From Rathayibacter sp. VKM Ac-2804 (GTDB lineage: Bacteria > Actinomycetota > Actinomycetes > Actinomycetales > Microbacteriaceae): a stretch of DNA of 64,000 bases. This document shows positions 1-8,304 of the stretch, one piece after another. Position 1 is the first letter of the stretch. Every line of letters starts with the position of its first letter. The notes beneath the pieces were generated by a model. That model did no database searches. It saw only the letters and a list, made by a program, of their open reading frames with translations, and had not been told where the DNA came from. A program made the position numbers and the translations under genes. Location: the NCBI RefSeq assembly GCF_009866655.1, contig NZ_CP047420.1, positions 248,001-312,000 on the forward strand. The letters are read 5' to 3'.

Positions 1-762
1 AACGCCTCGCAGAAGATGACCCTCACGGACGGCACCGAGCTCAGCCCGGCGCTGGGCATCGGCGCCTTCGCCGAGAAGACGCTCGTGCACGCCAAGCAGT
101 GCACGAAGGTCGACCCGGACGCCGACCCCGCCGCCGTCGGCCTGCTCGGCTGCGGCATCATGGCGGGCCTCGGCGCCGCGATGAACACCGGCAACGTCAC
201 CCGCGGCGACTCCGTGGCCGTCATCGGCTGCGGCGGAGTGGGCACCGCGGCCGTCGTCGGCGCGAAGCTCGCCGGCGCGAGCACGATCATCGCGATCGAC
301 CGCGACCCCAAGAAGCTCATCAAGGCCGAGGAGCTCGGCGCCACCCACGCGATCGACTCCAGCGGACTCGACGAGGTCGGCGTGGTCGCCGCCGTGCAGG
401 CGCTGACAGACGGCTTCGGCGCGGACGTCGTGATCGACGCGGTCGGCCGCCCCGAGACCTGGCGCCAGGCGTTCTACGCCCGCGACCTCGCCGGCACCGT
501 CGTGCTCGTCGGCGTGCCGACGCCCGAGATGACCCTCGAGATCCCGCTGCTGGACGTCTTCGGCCGCGGTGGCTCGCTGAAGTCGAGCTGGTACGGCGAC
601 TGCCTGCCCGAGCGCGACTTCCCGATGCTCACCGACCTGTATCTGCAGGGCCGCCTGCCGCTCGACGAGTTCGTGACCGAGCGGATCGGCATCCGCGACA
701 TCGAGCAGGCCTTCACCACGATGGCCGGCGGCGACGTGCTCCGCTCGGTGGTGGTGCTCTGA
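1..762 (+). CDS. S-(hydroxymethyl)mycothiol dehydrogenase, C-terminal part (5' end outside window)
   Basis: Zinc-type medium-chain alcohol dehydrogenase, truncated by the window edge; the reading frame is open from base 1, so the true start lies upstream. The visible part carries the segment [17 protein letters not shown] and the NAD-binding glycine motif GCGGVG, followed by the rest of the Rossmann fold ([24 protein letters not shown]). The cysteine-rich zinc lobes are missing because they lie upstream. In the family, this form oxidises the formaldehyde-mycothiol adduct with NAD in the cytosol. The stop overlaps the start of the next gene (ATGA), and a metallo-hydrolase directly after this dehydrogenase is the arrangement known from mycobacteria and other mycothiol producers, which supports the substrate assignment over a generic alcohol dehydrogenase. 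Confidence 0.85.
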   Translation, partial: NASQKMTLTDGTELSPALGIGAFAEKTLVHAKQCTKVDPDADPAAVGLLGCGIMAGLGAAMNTGNVTRGDSVAVIGCGGVGTAAVVGAKLAGASTIIAIDRDPKKLIKAEELGATHAIDSSGLDEVGVVAAVQALTDGFGADVVIDAVGRPETWRQAFYARDLAGTVVLVGVPTPEMTLEIPLLDVFGRGGSLKSSWYGDCLPERDFPMLTDLYLQGRLPLDEFVTERIGIRDIEQAFTTMAGGDVLRSVVVL

Positions 763-1391
763 TGGGCGCCCGCATCGACCACCTCGTCACCAGCGGCACC
801 TTCGCCCTCGACGGCGGGACCTGGGACGTGGACAACAACGTCTGGATCGTCGGCGACGACACGGAGTGTGTCGTCATCGACGCGGCGCATGACGCGGAGG
901 CGATCCTCGCGGCCGTCGGCGACCGCACGCTGCGCGCGGTGCTGCTCACGCACGCGCACACCGACCACATCGACGCGGTCGCCGCGCTGCTGGAGTCCGT
1001 CGACGTGCCGGTGCTGCTGCACGAGGGCGACCGCGTGCTCTGGGACGCGTTCTACCCCGACTCCGCGCCGAGCGGCGCGCTCGAGGACGGCCAGCGGATC
1101 AGCGTCGGTGGCACCGATCTCGAGGTGCGGCACACGCCCGGGCACACGCCGGGAGCCGTCTGCTTCGTGGCGGCCGAGCTGGGCACCGTCTTCACCGGGG
1201 ACACGCTGTTCCAGGGCGGACCCGGCGCGACCGGCCGCTCCTACAGCTCCTTCCCGACGATCATCGACTCGATCACGGACCGGCTGCTGACGCTGCCGGA
1301 CGACACGGTCGTCCGCACCGGCCACGGCCCGACGACCACCATCGGTGCGGAGAAGCCCGACCGCGAGGCCTGGATCGCGCGCGGTCACTGA
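762..1391 (+). CDS. MBL-fold metallo-hydrolase paired with the mycothiol dehydrogenase
   Basis: A 209-residue metallo-beta-lactamase-fold hydrolase. The metal motif HxHxDH is seen as THAHTDHID around residues 63-71, with later ligands in HTPGHTPG (about 124-131) and TGDTLF, so the di-metal site looks complete. The ATG overlaps the stop of the dehydrogenase (ATGA), so the two are translationally coupled. In mycothiol-containing actinobacteria the neighbour of the formaldehyde dehydrogenase is a glyoxalase II-like enzyme thought to hydrolyse the S-formyl-mycothiol product; that role is inferred from context here. It is followed by a repeat-rich stretch and no further gene of the operon is visible. 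Confidence 0.85.
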   Translation: MGARIDHLVTSGTFALDGGTWDVDNNVWIVGDDTECVVIDAAHDAEAILAAVGDRTLRAVLLTHAHTDHIDAVAALLESVDVPVLLHEGDRVLWDAFYPDSAPSGALEDGQRISVGGTDLEVRHTPGHTPGAVCFVAAELGTVFTGDTLFQGGPGATGRSYSSFPTIIDSITDRLLTLPDDTVVRTGHGPTTTIGAEKPDREAWIARGH

Positions 1392-1404
1392 CCGGCGCTC
1401 GCGT

Positions 1405-1735
1405 GTTCATGCTGATCGAGCAGCCGGCGTCGCGGGCCCCCGCATCCTGATCGAGTAGCCAGCGGAGCGGGCGTATCGAGATCCACCCTTCGAACGGCGT
1501 GGGTCTCGATACGCCGCGTTCCGCGGCTACTCGACCAGCATGGCTGCGCGCGGTCGCGCTTTCTCCTGCCGATGGAGCAGCCCGCTGAGCGGGTCCCTCT
1601 CATGCTGATCGAGTAGCCCGCGGAGCGGGCGTATCGAGATCCGCCAGCGTCAGCAGGTGAGTCTGCAGACCGGCTCTGCTGACGACGGTGGGTCTCGATA
1701 CGCCCCTGCGGGGCTACTCGACCAGCAAGGGGGAC
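1405..1735. repeat. Dispersed palindromic repeat, block A
   Basis: This gene-free stretch between two converging genes is filled by copies of the window's dispersed repeat. Left arms of the type CTGATCGAGTAGCC...GTATCGAGAT start near 1446 and 1600, and matching right arms GGGTCTCGATACGCC...CTACTCGACCAGCA lie at about 1500-1542 and 1690-1728, so two full inverted pairs stand side by side. A lone half arm sits near 1408. The spacer of the second pair holds its own short inverted repeat (GTCAGCAG/CTGCTGAC). Confidence 0.85.
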
Positions 1736-1769
1736 GCCACCAAGCGGCGGGCCAGGGGGAGCGACGCGC

Positions 1770-1928
1770 TCAGCGGCGCACGCGGCGGCGCAGCACGGCG
1801 CCGAGCGCGGCGAAGGCGGCGGCCATGACGAGGCCGCCGATCAGGAACGGGGTGCCGCCGCTCACCGCGCCCCAGGCGGCGAGGACCGCCCACAGCGCGG
1901 CGAGGACGAACGCGGTCGGGGGAGTCAT
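1770..1928 (-). CDS. Small hydrophobic membrane protein
   Basis: A 52-residue protein (MTPPTAFVLAALWAVLA...) with two predicted membrane helices separated by a short turn (SGGTPF) and a basic C-terminus RRRVRR, which would favour a cytosolic tail. The ATG at 1928 is chosen because GAGGA lies five bases upstream; an in-frame ATG at 1940 would add four residues. No family is recognised. It lies downstream of pnuC on the same strand, with a gap of about 180 bases that contains nothing recognisable. Confidence 0.5.
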   Translation of the reverse strand: MTPPTAFVLAALWAVLAAWGAVSGGTPFLIGGLVMAAAFAALGAVLRRRVRR

Positions 1929-2104
1929 CGTCGTCCTCATTCGTCGATCCAACCCCCTCCGTCCCGGATCCGCGACGTCCGGCGACATCGATTCGTCGGG
2001 AACGGCGGTGTCCGCAGGATGCGGGCGGCCGTTCGTGACGTATCGCGGGGCGCGGCGGCGAGTCGGGCGACCGTTCGTGCCGATCGGCGAGAAGCGGCGG
2101 CGGG

Positions 2105-2770
2105 TCAGCCGACGGTGACCGGGGCGGCCGACGGGCGGCGCCCCTCCTTCATCCAGACGAAGAAGCCGAGCAGGGTGAAGGCGCCGTAGAAGACGTACAT
2201 CAGGCCGGAGGCGTAGTAGCCGGCCGAGAAGAGCAGCGGGACGCCGACGATGTCGACGGCGACCCAGATCAGCCAGAACTCGACCCAGCCCTTGGCCATG
2301 CCGTAGGTGGCGAGCAGCGAGCCGACGAAGATCCAGGCGTCGCTCCACACGGGCTCGTAGGAGCCGAGCGCGCGGAACACCGGGGTGAGGATCGCGGTGC
2401 CGCCGATCATGCCGAGCACCAGCAGTCCGCGGGTGCGCCAGGAGGCCCAGCGCGGCGAGATCAGCGTGGTCGCGTCGCTGGGGCGGTGCGTCCAGCGGTA
2501 CCAGCCGTAGATGCTCACGATGATGAACATGATCTGGCGGCCGGCCTGGCCGAGCAGGTTCACGGGGTTCGGGGTGTCGAACAGCGCGCCCATGAAGACG
2601 GTGAAGAGCAGTGCGTTGCCGAAGATGCCGACCGGCCACGCCCAGACCTTGCGCCGCATGCCGCCGAGGGCGCTCAGCAGACCGAAGACGTTGCCGATGA
2701 CCTCGCGCCAGAGCACTGTCTGGTCGCCGATGACGATCTGCGCGTCGAACAGCCAGTCCACGATCTGCAC
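2105..2770 (-). CDS. pnuC: Nicotinamide riboside transporter PnuC family
   Basis: A 221-residue membrane protein with about seven hydrophobic segments and typical PnuC stretches such as WREVIGNVFGLLSA, WAWPVGIFGNALLF, YGWYRW and DAWIFVGSLLATYGMAKGWVEFWLIWVAVD. The family imports nicotinamide riboside or related vitamins by facilitated diffusion and depends on phosphorylation inside the cell. GTG at 2770 is preferred, with GGAGG six to seven bases upstream; the longer open frame upstream has no family character. The length matches the family. No kinase or NadR partner lies next to it in this window. Confidence 0.85.
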   Translation of the reverse strand: MQIVDWLFDAQIVIGDQTVLWREVIGNVFGLLSALGGMRRKVWAWPVGIFGNALLFTVFMGALFDTPNPVNLLGQAGRQIMFIIVSIYGWYRWTHRPSDATTLISPRWASWRTRGLLVLGMIGGTAILTPVFRALGSYEPVWSDAWIFVGSLLATYGMAKGWVEFWLIWVAVDIVGVPLLFSAGYYASGLMYVFYGAFTLLGFFVWMKEGRRPSAAPVTVG

Positions 2771-2883
2771 GGGGAGCCTCCATCGGGCGTGTCGGAGCCC
2801 ACCCATGCAACCGCGGCGGGGGCGCCGCCATTCCTCAGCGGCGCCGACCGGTGGGGTGGCGGCGCGCGGTGTCGGTTCGCGGG

Positions 2884-3891
2884 CTACGCGGCGACGAGCG
2901 AGTGCGCCTCCGCCAGCAGGGCGACCGAGCGCAGGCGGGCGGGTGTCGCGAGCGAGGCGTGGGCGACGATGACCTCGTCGGCCTCGGCCGAGCGCGCGAA
3001 CTCGGCCACGTAGTCGGCCACCTGCTCGCCGGTGCCGACGCCGGTGTAGTGGGTCATGCTCGCGACGTGCGCGCCGACGGGGGCGGTCAGCAGGTGGTCG
3101 AGCTCCTCCTCGGAGAACTGCTGGTCGACGGGGATCTGGCCGCTCTGGCGCAGCAGCATCATCAGGCGGGCGCGCTTCATCTGCGCGAACTGCTCCTGCG
3201 CGTCCTCCTCGCTGTCGGCGGCGATGGCGTTCACTCCGGCGATCACGTAGGGGGCGTCGAGCTGCTCCGAGGGACGGAAGCCGCGGCGGTACTCCGCGAC
3301 GGCCTGGTGCAGCGCGTCGGGGGCGAAGTGCGAGGCGAAGGCGTAGGGCAGGCCGAGGGCGGCGGCCAGCTGGGCGCCGAAGAGCGACGAGCCGAGGATG
3401 TAGAGGGGGACGCGGGTGCCGGCGCCGGGGGTCGCGCTGACGCCCGGGACGCGGGACTCGCCGGCGAGGAAGCCCTGCAGCTCGAGGACGTCCTGCGGGA
3501 AGCGCTCGGACGAGTCGTGCTCGCGGCGCAGGGCGCGGAAGGTGGCCTGGTCGCTGCCGGGGGCGCGGCCGAGGCCGAGGTCGATGCGGCCCGGGTGCAG
3601 CGTCTCGAGGGTGCCGAACTGCTCCGCGATGGTCAGCGGGGAGTGGTTGGGCAGCATGACGCCGCCGGAGCCGAGGCGGATGGTCGAGGTCTGCGAGGCG
3701 ACGTGCGCGATCAGCACGGAGGTGGCGCTCGACGCGATCGAGGCCATGTTGTGGTGCTCGGCGTACCAGACCCGCCGGTACCCGCTCCGCTCGGCCTGCT
3801 GCGCCAGAGCGACGGAGGCGGCGAAGCTGTCGCGCGCGGTCTCTCCGGGTGCGATGGGGGCGAGGTCGAGGATCGAGAGGGGAACGGTCAT
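2884..3891 (-). CDS. LLM-class flavin-dependent oxidoreductase (luciferase-like)
   Basis: A 335-residue TIM-barrel flavin monooxygenase of the bacterial luciferase-like family. It begins with [20 protein letters not shown] and contains the family stretches [40 protein letters not shown] and [16 protein letters not shown]. Members use reduced flavin to oxidise small molecules; the substrate cannot be told from sequence. The YhbW-type subgroup, with its N-terminal LSILDLAPI, is the closest pattern. It reads toward pnuC with a gap of about 110 bases and may be transcribed with it. Confidence 0.85.
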   Translation of the reverse strand: MTVPLSILDLAPIAPGETARDSFAASVALAQQAERSGYRRVWYAEHHNMASIASSATSVLIAHVASQTSTIRLGSGGVMLPNHSPLTIAEQFGTLETLHPGRIDLGLGRAPGSDQATFRALRREHDSSERFPQDVLELQGFLAGESRVPGVSATPGAGTRVPLYILGSSLFGAQLAAALGLPYAFASHFAPDALHQAVAEYRRGFRPSEQLDAPYVIAGVNAIAADSEEDAQEQFAQMKRARLMMLLRQSGQIPVDQQFSEEELDHLLTAPVGAHVASMTHYTGVGTGEQVADYVAEFARSAEADEVIVAHASLATPARLRSVALLAEAHSLVAA

Positions 3892-3997
3892 GAGAGAGCC
3901 AACGCGGGCGGCGGCCTCCGTGTTCCCGCGGCGGCGGGATCGGGCGTGTGCGGGCCTGCCGGAGGTGCGGAGGCGGCAGGGGCGGCGGCGCGGGGCT

Positions 3998-4071
3998 CGC
4001 GCAGAACATCAGCTGGGCGACGGTCTCATCTCCCCTCAGCGATGAGACCGGCTCTCAGCTGATGTCGTGCG
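3998..4071. repeat. Nested palindrome at the 3' end of the met operon
   Basis: The outer arms GCAGAACATCAGCTG (4001-4015) and CAGCTGATGTCGTGC (4056-4070) are imperfect inverted repeats. Inside them CGGTCTCATC (4021-4030) and GATGAGACCG (4041-4050) form a perfect 10-bp stem with a 10-base loop. It lies 34 bases after the metQ stop, so it could end transcription, but no U-run follows. A related element with almost the same outer arm lies upstream of metN at 7159-7231. Confidence 0.75.
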
Positions 4072-4104
4072 GAGGACGCGGCCGCACCCCCGCCGCCCGC
4101 CCGG

Positions 4105-5049
4105 TCAGCCCTCGATCGGCAGCAGGATGCCCTTCACCGTCTCGTCGGTGGCGAGGAACTCCTGCACGGCCGGGTCCTGGAAGGCGGCGACGAGCTTCTC
4201 GATGTTGGCGGTGTCCTTGTACTTCGAGCCGATGGTGAGCTGGCCGGCGAAGTCATCAGGGGCCTGGGGCGCGAAGATCTGCTTCTCGATCGGGATGTCG
4301 GCGGCGAGGTAGTACTCGGTGTAGCCGACGGCCGCGTCGAGGTCGGGCAGGGCGCGGGACTGGGCGGCGAAGTCGAGCAGGGTGAACTGCAGGTTCTTCG
4401 GGTTCGAGGCGATGTCGTCCTGGGTCGCGGTGCCGGGCTCCGTGCCCTCCTTCAGCGTGATCAGGCCGGCCGACTGCAGCAGCCAGAGGCCCTGGGCCTC
4501 GTTCGCCGGGTCGGAGTAGAGCGAGATCGTGCCGCCGTCGGGGATCTCGGAGACGTCGGCGTACTTGTCGCTCCAGAGGCCGAAGCCCCAGCGGAAGACG
4601 GGGGTCGCCGCCTCCTCCTCGAAGTCGGGGTTGGCCTCGAGCACCTGGCCGAGCCAGAGCTTGTGCTGGTAGACCGTCGCGGCGACCTCGCCCTCGCTGA
4701 CGGCGCGGTTGATCGTGTTGCTGTCCGAGAGGCCCTTGAAGGCGACCGTGATGCCGTAGCGCGGCGCCACCTCCTCCGCCACGAAGTCCACGAGCGCCTG
4801 CTCCGAGGCGTTGCCCTCGGCCGTCGCGACGTAGAGGGTCGCGCCCTCCTGCTCGTTCGCCGAGACGGCGGGCGAGAGCAGCGGCACGGCGACGACCGCG
4901 CCGACACCGACGACGACCACCGCGGCTCCGGCGATCCAGGGCCAGCGGCGCTTCTTCTTCAGCTCGAAGCCGAGGTTCTCGGGGCCGGACTTCTCGGGAC
5001 CGGACTTCTCGGGGCTGGACTTCTCAGGGCCGTGGTTCTCAGTGGACAT
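4105..5049 (-). CDS. metQ: Methionine ABC transporter substrate-binding protein (NlpA/MetQ family)
   Basis: A 314-residue NlpA-family binding protein, last gene of a metN-metI-metQ set. The mature part starts near ATLYVATAEGNASEQALVDFVAEEVAPRYGITVAFKGLSDSN, and the family signature continues through AATVYQHKLWL and SLYSDPANEAQGLWLL. Instead of a lipobox it has a hydrophilic head with four PEKSG-like units coded by four 15-bp tandem repeats (4981-5040), then KKKRRWPW and one membrane helix, so it is probably anchored by an uncleaved N-terminal helix with no lipid. The protein captures methionine outside the membrane. Substrate assignment rests on the MetN/MetI neighbours; related NlpA proteins bind other small ligands. 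Confidence 0.85.
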   Translation of the reverse strand: MSTENHGPEKSSPEKSGPEKSGPENLGFELKKKRRWPWIAGAAVVVVGVGAVVAVPLLSPAVSANEQEGATLYVATAEGNASEQALVDFVAEEVAPRYGITVAFKGLSDSNTINRAVSEGEVAATVYQHKLWLGQVLEANPDFEEEAATPVFRWGFGLWSDKYADVSEIPDGGTISLYSDPANEAQGLWLLQSAGLITLKEGTEPGTATQDDIASNPKNLQFTLLDFAAQSRALPDLDAAVGYTEYYLAADIPIEKQIFAPQAPDDFAGQLTIGSKYKDTANIEKLVAAFQDPAVQEFLATDETVKGILLPIEG

Positions 5050-5142
5050 GGCAGTGCCTTTCGAGCGGTCGCGGCCGGACGGCGGCGCGCGGGAGGGACG
5101 CCCGGGCGGAGGGCCCGGGCGGGATCAGGGGGGTGAGTGCGG

Positions 5143-5895
5143 CTACACGGCGACGGCGGTGCGCGGTGCCCGCCGGGACCGGGAGGCGCTCGGCGTGGTC
5201 GCGCGGACCAGGGCGTCGCCGGTGAGCTGCACGACGGCGACGGTCGCGACGAGGAGGACGATGGTCGCGAGCATCACGGTGGTGTCGAAGCGCTGGTAGC
5301 CGTATGTGACGGCGACGTAGCCGATGCCGCCCGCGCCGATCGTGCCGGCGATGGCGGAGTACTCGATCATCGCGATGGTGTTGATGGTGAGGCCGCCGAG
5401 GATCTGCGGCACCGCCTCGCTGAGCTGCGCCGAGCGGATCACCTGCAGCCGCGACGCTCCGGAGGCGCGGGCGACCCGGGTCAGCGCGAGCGGCACGCTG
5501 CGCAGCGCGTTCTCGACGATGCGGGTGAAGAAGGCGATGCCGGCGATCGACATCGGCACCACGGCGGCCGCGATGCCGATGTTGGTGCCGGTGATCAGCC
5601 GGGTGAACGGCATGATCGAGGCCATCAGGATGAGGAACGGCAGCGACCGGCCGATGCTGATGATCCAGCTGAGGCTCTGGTGCGCGGCGCGGTTCTCGAA
5701 CAGGCCGCCCGGAGCGAGGTTGTGCACCGCGGCGCCGAGCGGGACGCCGACGAGCACGACGATCAGCATCACGATGCCGACCATGATCAGCGTCTCGCCG
5801 AGCGCGGGCAGCACGAGCGCAGGGATGTCGGCGAGCGGGACCTTGTTGTCGAGGTGCAGCGGGCCGAGGGCCGGCAAGGAGACGAGCGCGCTCAT
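5143..5895 (-). CDS. metI: Methionine ABC transporter permease
   Basis: A 250-residue permease of the MetI type with about five to six membrane helices and the cytoplasmic coupling loop ALTRVARASGASRLQVIRSAQLSEAVPQI, in which the conserved EAA-like segment reads ARASGASRLQ. The stretches SIGRSLPFLILMASIMPFTRLI and GLTINTIAMIEYSAIAGTIGAGGIG are typical of methionine permeases. The ATG overlaps the metN stop (ATGA), which points to coupled translation. A gap of 93 bases separates it from metQ. Confidence 0.9.
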   Translation of the reverse strand: MSALVSLPALGPLHLDNKVPLADIPALVLPALGETLIMVGIVMLIVVLVGVPLGAAVHNLAPGGLFENRAAHQSLSWIISIGRSLPFLILMASIMPFTRLITGTNIGIAAAVVPMSIAGIAFFTRIVENALRSVPLALTRVARASGASRLQVIRSAQLSEAVPQILGGLTINTIAMIEYSAIAGTIGAGGIGYVAVTYGYQRFDTTVMLATIVLLVATVAVVQLTGDALVRATTPSASRSRRAPRTAVAV

Positions 5896-6905
5896 GCCGC
5901 CGCCTCCTCGACGAGCGCGTCCGACCGGACCGCGCCCCGCCGCACCGACAGCCCGAGAGCGTCGGCGGCCTGCGCGAGCCGGTGCTCCTCGACCCTTCCG
6001 AGGCCGATCGTCGCGTGCCCGACGGCCCGTCCGTCGACCGTCTCGATCGCCGCGCCGAGCAGCGCGACCGGCCCGACGGCGTCGGACAGCCGCGTCACCC
6101 AGTCGGCCGGAACTCCGTCGCGGGCGTAGCCGACGACCCACTCGTCGAGTCCGGCGCCCGGCAGCGCCGACGGGCGCACCGGGTTCAGCGCGCGGCCGAG
6201 GGGCGAGGACGCGTCGCGCAGCAGGTCGACGAGGCGGCCCGACTCCACGATGCGGCCGTGATCGAGGCGCGCGACGGAGTCGGCGACCTGGCGGACCGTC
6301 TCCATCTCGTGCGTGATGAAGAGGATCGACAGGCCGAGGTCGTCGCGCAGCTCCTTCAGGAGCGTGGTGATCGCGGTGGTCGAGGCGGGATCGAGGCCCG
6401 AGGTCGCCTCGTCGGAGAGCAGGACGGAGGGGCGCAGCGCGAGCGCGCGGGCGATCCCGACGCGCTGGCGCTGGCCGCCGGAGAGCTGGTGCGGGTAATA
6501 GCGGGCGCGGTCGCCGAGGCCCACGCGCTCGAGCAGCTCGGCGACGCGGCGCTTCGTCTCGGCCGCGGTCACGCCGAGGTACTCGAGCGGGAGCGCGACG
6601 TTCTGCTCCGCGGTGCGGCGGCTGAACAGGCCGTCGGACTGGAAGACCGTGCCGATGCGACGGCGGGCGACCCGCAGCTCCCGCTCCGACAGCTGCGAGA
6701 GCGCGTCACCGTTGACGACGACGGTGCCGGAGGTGGGCCGCTCGAGCAGGTTGACGCAGGCGGCGAGGGTGCTCTTGCCGGCGCCGCTCGGCCCGACGAC
6801 GGCGAAGATCTCGCCGGTGCCGACCGAGAAGTCGAGGCGGTCGAGCACGGTCACGGCGTCGGCGCCCTGCCCGTAGACCTTGGTGAGCTGCTCGAGGCGG
6901 ATCAT
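5892..6905 (-). CDS. metN: Methionine ABC transporter ATP-binding protein
   Basis: A 337-residue ATPase. Walker A GPSGAGKST is at residues 38-46, followed by the Q-loop (GTVFQSDGLFSRRTAEQNV), the signature LSGGQRQRVGIARAL, Walker B VLLSDEATSGLDP and the H-loop FITHEME. The C-terminal third (about 260-337) has the length and position of the NIL ligand-sensing domain that lets methionine inhibit the transporter. ATG at 6905 is preceded by GGAAGGA at good spacing. First gene of metN-metI-metQ. Confidence 0.9.
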   Translation of the reverse strand: MIRLEQLTKVYGQGADAVTVLDRLDFSVGTGEIFAVVGPSGAGKSTLAACVNLLERPTSGTVVVNGDALSQLSERELRVARRRIGTVFQSDGLFSRRTAEQNVALPLEYLGVTAAETKRRVAELLERVGLGDRARYYPHQLSGGQRQRVGIARALALRPSVLLSDEATSGLDPASTTAITTLLKELRDDLGLSILFITHEMETVRQVADSVARLDHGRIVESGRLVDLLRDASSPLGRALNPVRPSALPGAGLDEWVVGYARDGVPADWVTRLSDAVGPVALLGAAIETVDGRAVGHATIGLGRVEEHRLAQAADALGLSVRRGAVRSDALVEEAAA

Positions 6906-7267
6906 GGCGTCGGTCCTTCCGGGAGGGTTCGCGGGCGCGCCGGACAGCGCCCGGTGCGGTGAGGGAGAGGGTCGCGGAGGGGCTCGGAGGAGGCGTCCGC
7001 GTCGGTGTGCTGATGATGATGGCGCGGTGCAGCGGGCGGGCGCGACGGCGGCCGACGCTCGCCGTAACAGAAGGTGCTCGCGGCGCCCGATCGGCGCCGA
7101 TCCGCGGCTTTTCGCCGACGGGTGTCGGCGAACGAGGGGGCGGAGCGGGGCGGACTCGCGCACAACATCAGCTGAGAAGGGGAGGCCTCCTCTGTGGGGC
7201 GAGGCCCACCCGTCTCAGCTGATGTTGTGCGGCGGCGGCGAGCGGACGGGCTCGCCGAGGGCGCCGG
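6906..7267. other. Gene-free leader region upstream of metN
   Basis: This 362-base stretch separates metN from the epimerase gene that reads toward it. Besides the palindrome at 7159-7231 I see no gene. On the metN strand there is a His-rich frame (HHHQHTDAD) around 7000-7020, but no start codon with a ribosome-binding site is obvious and I could not fold a known SAM riboswitch by eye. How metN is controlled remains open. Confidence 0.4.
7159..7231. repeat. Palindrome upstream of the met operon
   Basis: A perfect 19-bp inverted repeat has arms CGCACAACATCAGCTGAGA (7159-7177) and its complement (7213-7231), separated by 35 bases that contain further short complementary runs (GGAGGCC/GGCCTCC type and TGGGGC/GCCCA). 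Its arm nearly equals the outer arm of the element at 3998-4071, so the same repeat family brackets metN-metI-metQ. Confidence 0.8.
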
Positions 7268-8230
7268 TCAGCGCAGTGCGTCGAGGACGGCCCGCTCGTC
7301 CCGAGGCTCCAGGCCGGATTTGCGGGGGCGGTCCAGTCCGCGGGCGCGCTCGTCGTCGAGGACGCGGCGCAGCGTCTCCACCGGTGGACGGTGGCGGCCG
7401 CCGGCGCGGAAGTACGAGGCGGTGCTGCGCCGGCTGAAGCCGACGGCCTCGGCGGGCAGCCACAGCGGGAGCGACCGCGGGCCCGCCCAGTAGCCGACGC
7501 CGTGCGCGAGCAGGGTCTCGTCGTCGGCGCGCACGACGTCTCCGCGGAAGGCGGCGAGCTCGGCGGCGGTCGCGAGGAGGTCGCCCAGGGGCACGGCCGG
7601 GCCGACGGCGTCGACGGCTCCGGTCACTCCCGCCGAGCCGGCCGCATGCAGCCAGTCGGCGAGGTCGTCGACGTCGATCGCCTGCGCGAACCGGCCGTCC
7701 GTCTCGGGCGCCAGGACCGTCCCGCCCCGGGCGAAGCGGGCCGGCCAGTAGCCGAGCCGGTCGCTCGGGTCGCCGGGCCCGGCGATCAGCCCGGGACGCG
7801 CGATCAGCAGCCGGTCCCCGAGGGCATCGGCGGCGGCGCGCTCGGCCAGGACCTTCGCGTCCGCGTACTGCCCGGGGTCGGCCGGCTCGACCAGGGCGGC
7901 GGACTCGTCGGCGTCGGGCTGCTTCACGTCGGCGTAGACGGAGACGGAGGAGACGAGCGTCCAGTGCGCGGCGGCCGGCGCGAGGCGGTCGAGAGCCGGC
8001 CGGGCGAGCTCGGGTGCGTGCGCGAGCTCGACGACCTCGTCCCACTCGCCGCGCAGTCCGTCGTAGGCGTCCGGATCGCGCCGGTCGACGCGCAGATGTC
8101 GCGCACCGTCGGGCACCGCTCCCGCCTCGCCGCGGGCCACGCAGGTGACCTCGTCCCCCGCCTTGATCGCCCGTTCCGCGACACGGCGCCCCAGCCATCC
8201 GCTGCCACCCAGGACCAGGACTCTGCGCAT
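7268..8230 (-). CDS. NAD-dependent epimerase/dehydratase family protein
   Basis: A 320-residue extended short-chain dehydrogenase. The Rossmann motif GGSGWLGRR is at residues 8-16, then the SSVSVYAD segment (Ser-Ser-x-Ser-x-Tyr in place of the catalytic region) and YADAKVLAE, where Tyr and Lys of YxxxK stand. The C-terminal half carries WLPAEAVGFSRRSTASYFRAGG. Proteins of this type reduce or epimerise nucleotide sugars or similar substrates; nothing fixes the substrate. ATG at 8230 opens directly at the Rossmann beta-strand. It follows the methyltransferase gene with a gap of 74 bases on the same strand. Confidence 0.75.
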   Translation of the reverse strand: MRRVLVLGGSGWLGRRVAERAIKAGDEVTCVARGEAGAVPDGARHLRVDRRDPDAYDGLRGEWDEVVELAHAPELARPALDRLAPAAAHWTLVSSVSVYADVKQPDADESAALVEPADPGQYADAKVLAERAAADALGDRLLIARPGLIAGPGDPSDRLGYWPARFARGGTVLAPETDGRFAQAIDVDDLADWLHAAGSAGVTGAVDAVGPAVPLGDLLATAAELAAFRGDVVRADDETLLAHGVGYWAGPRSLPLWLPAEAVGFSRRSTASYFRAGGRHRPPVETLRRVLDDERARGLDRPRKSGLEPRDERAVLDALR

Positions 8231-8304
8231 GCCCCCACTGAACCGGATCACCGCTCCGCTCCGCAGCGCTGTCCGCCGCGAGCGCAACGACCGGCGCACA
8301 GGGC

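Noticed and set aside
6906..7158. SAM riboswitch or methionine leader peptide before metN
   Set aside because: No known riboswitch core could be traced by eye, and the His-rich frame lacks a start codon with ribosome-binding site. A covariance-model search would decide.
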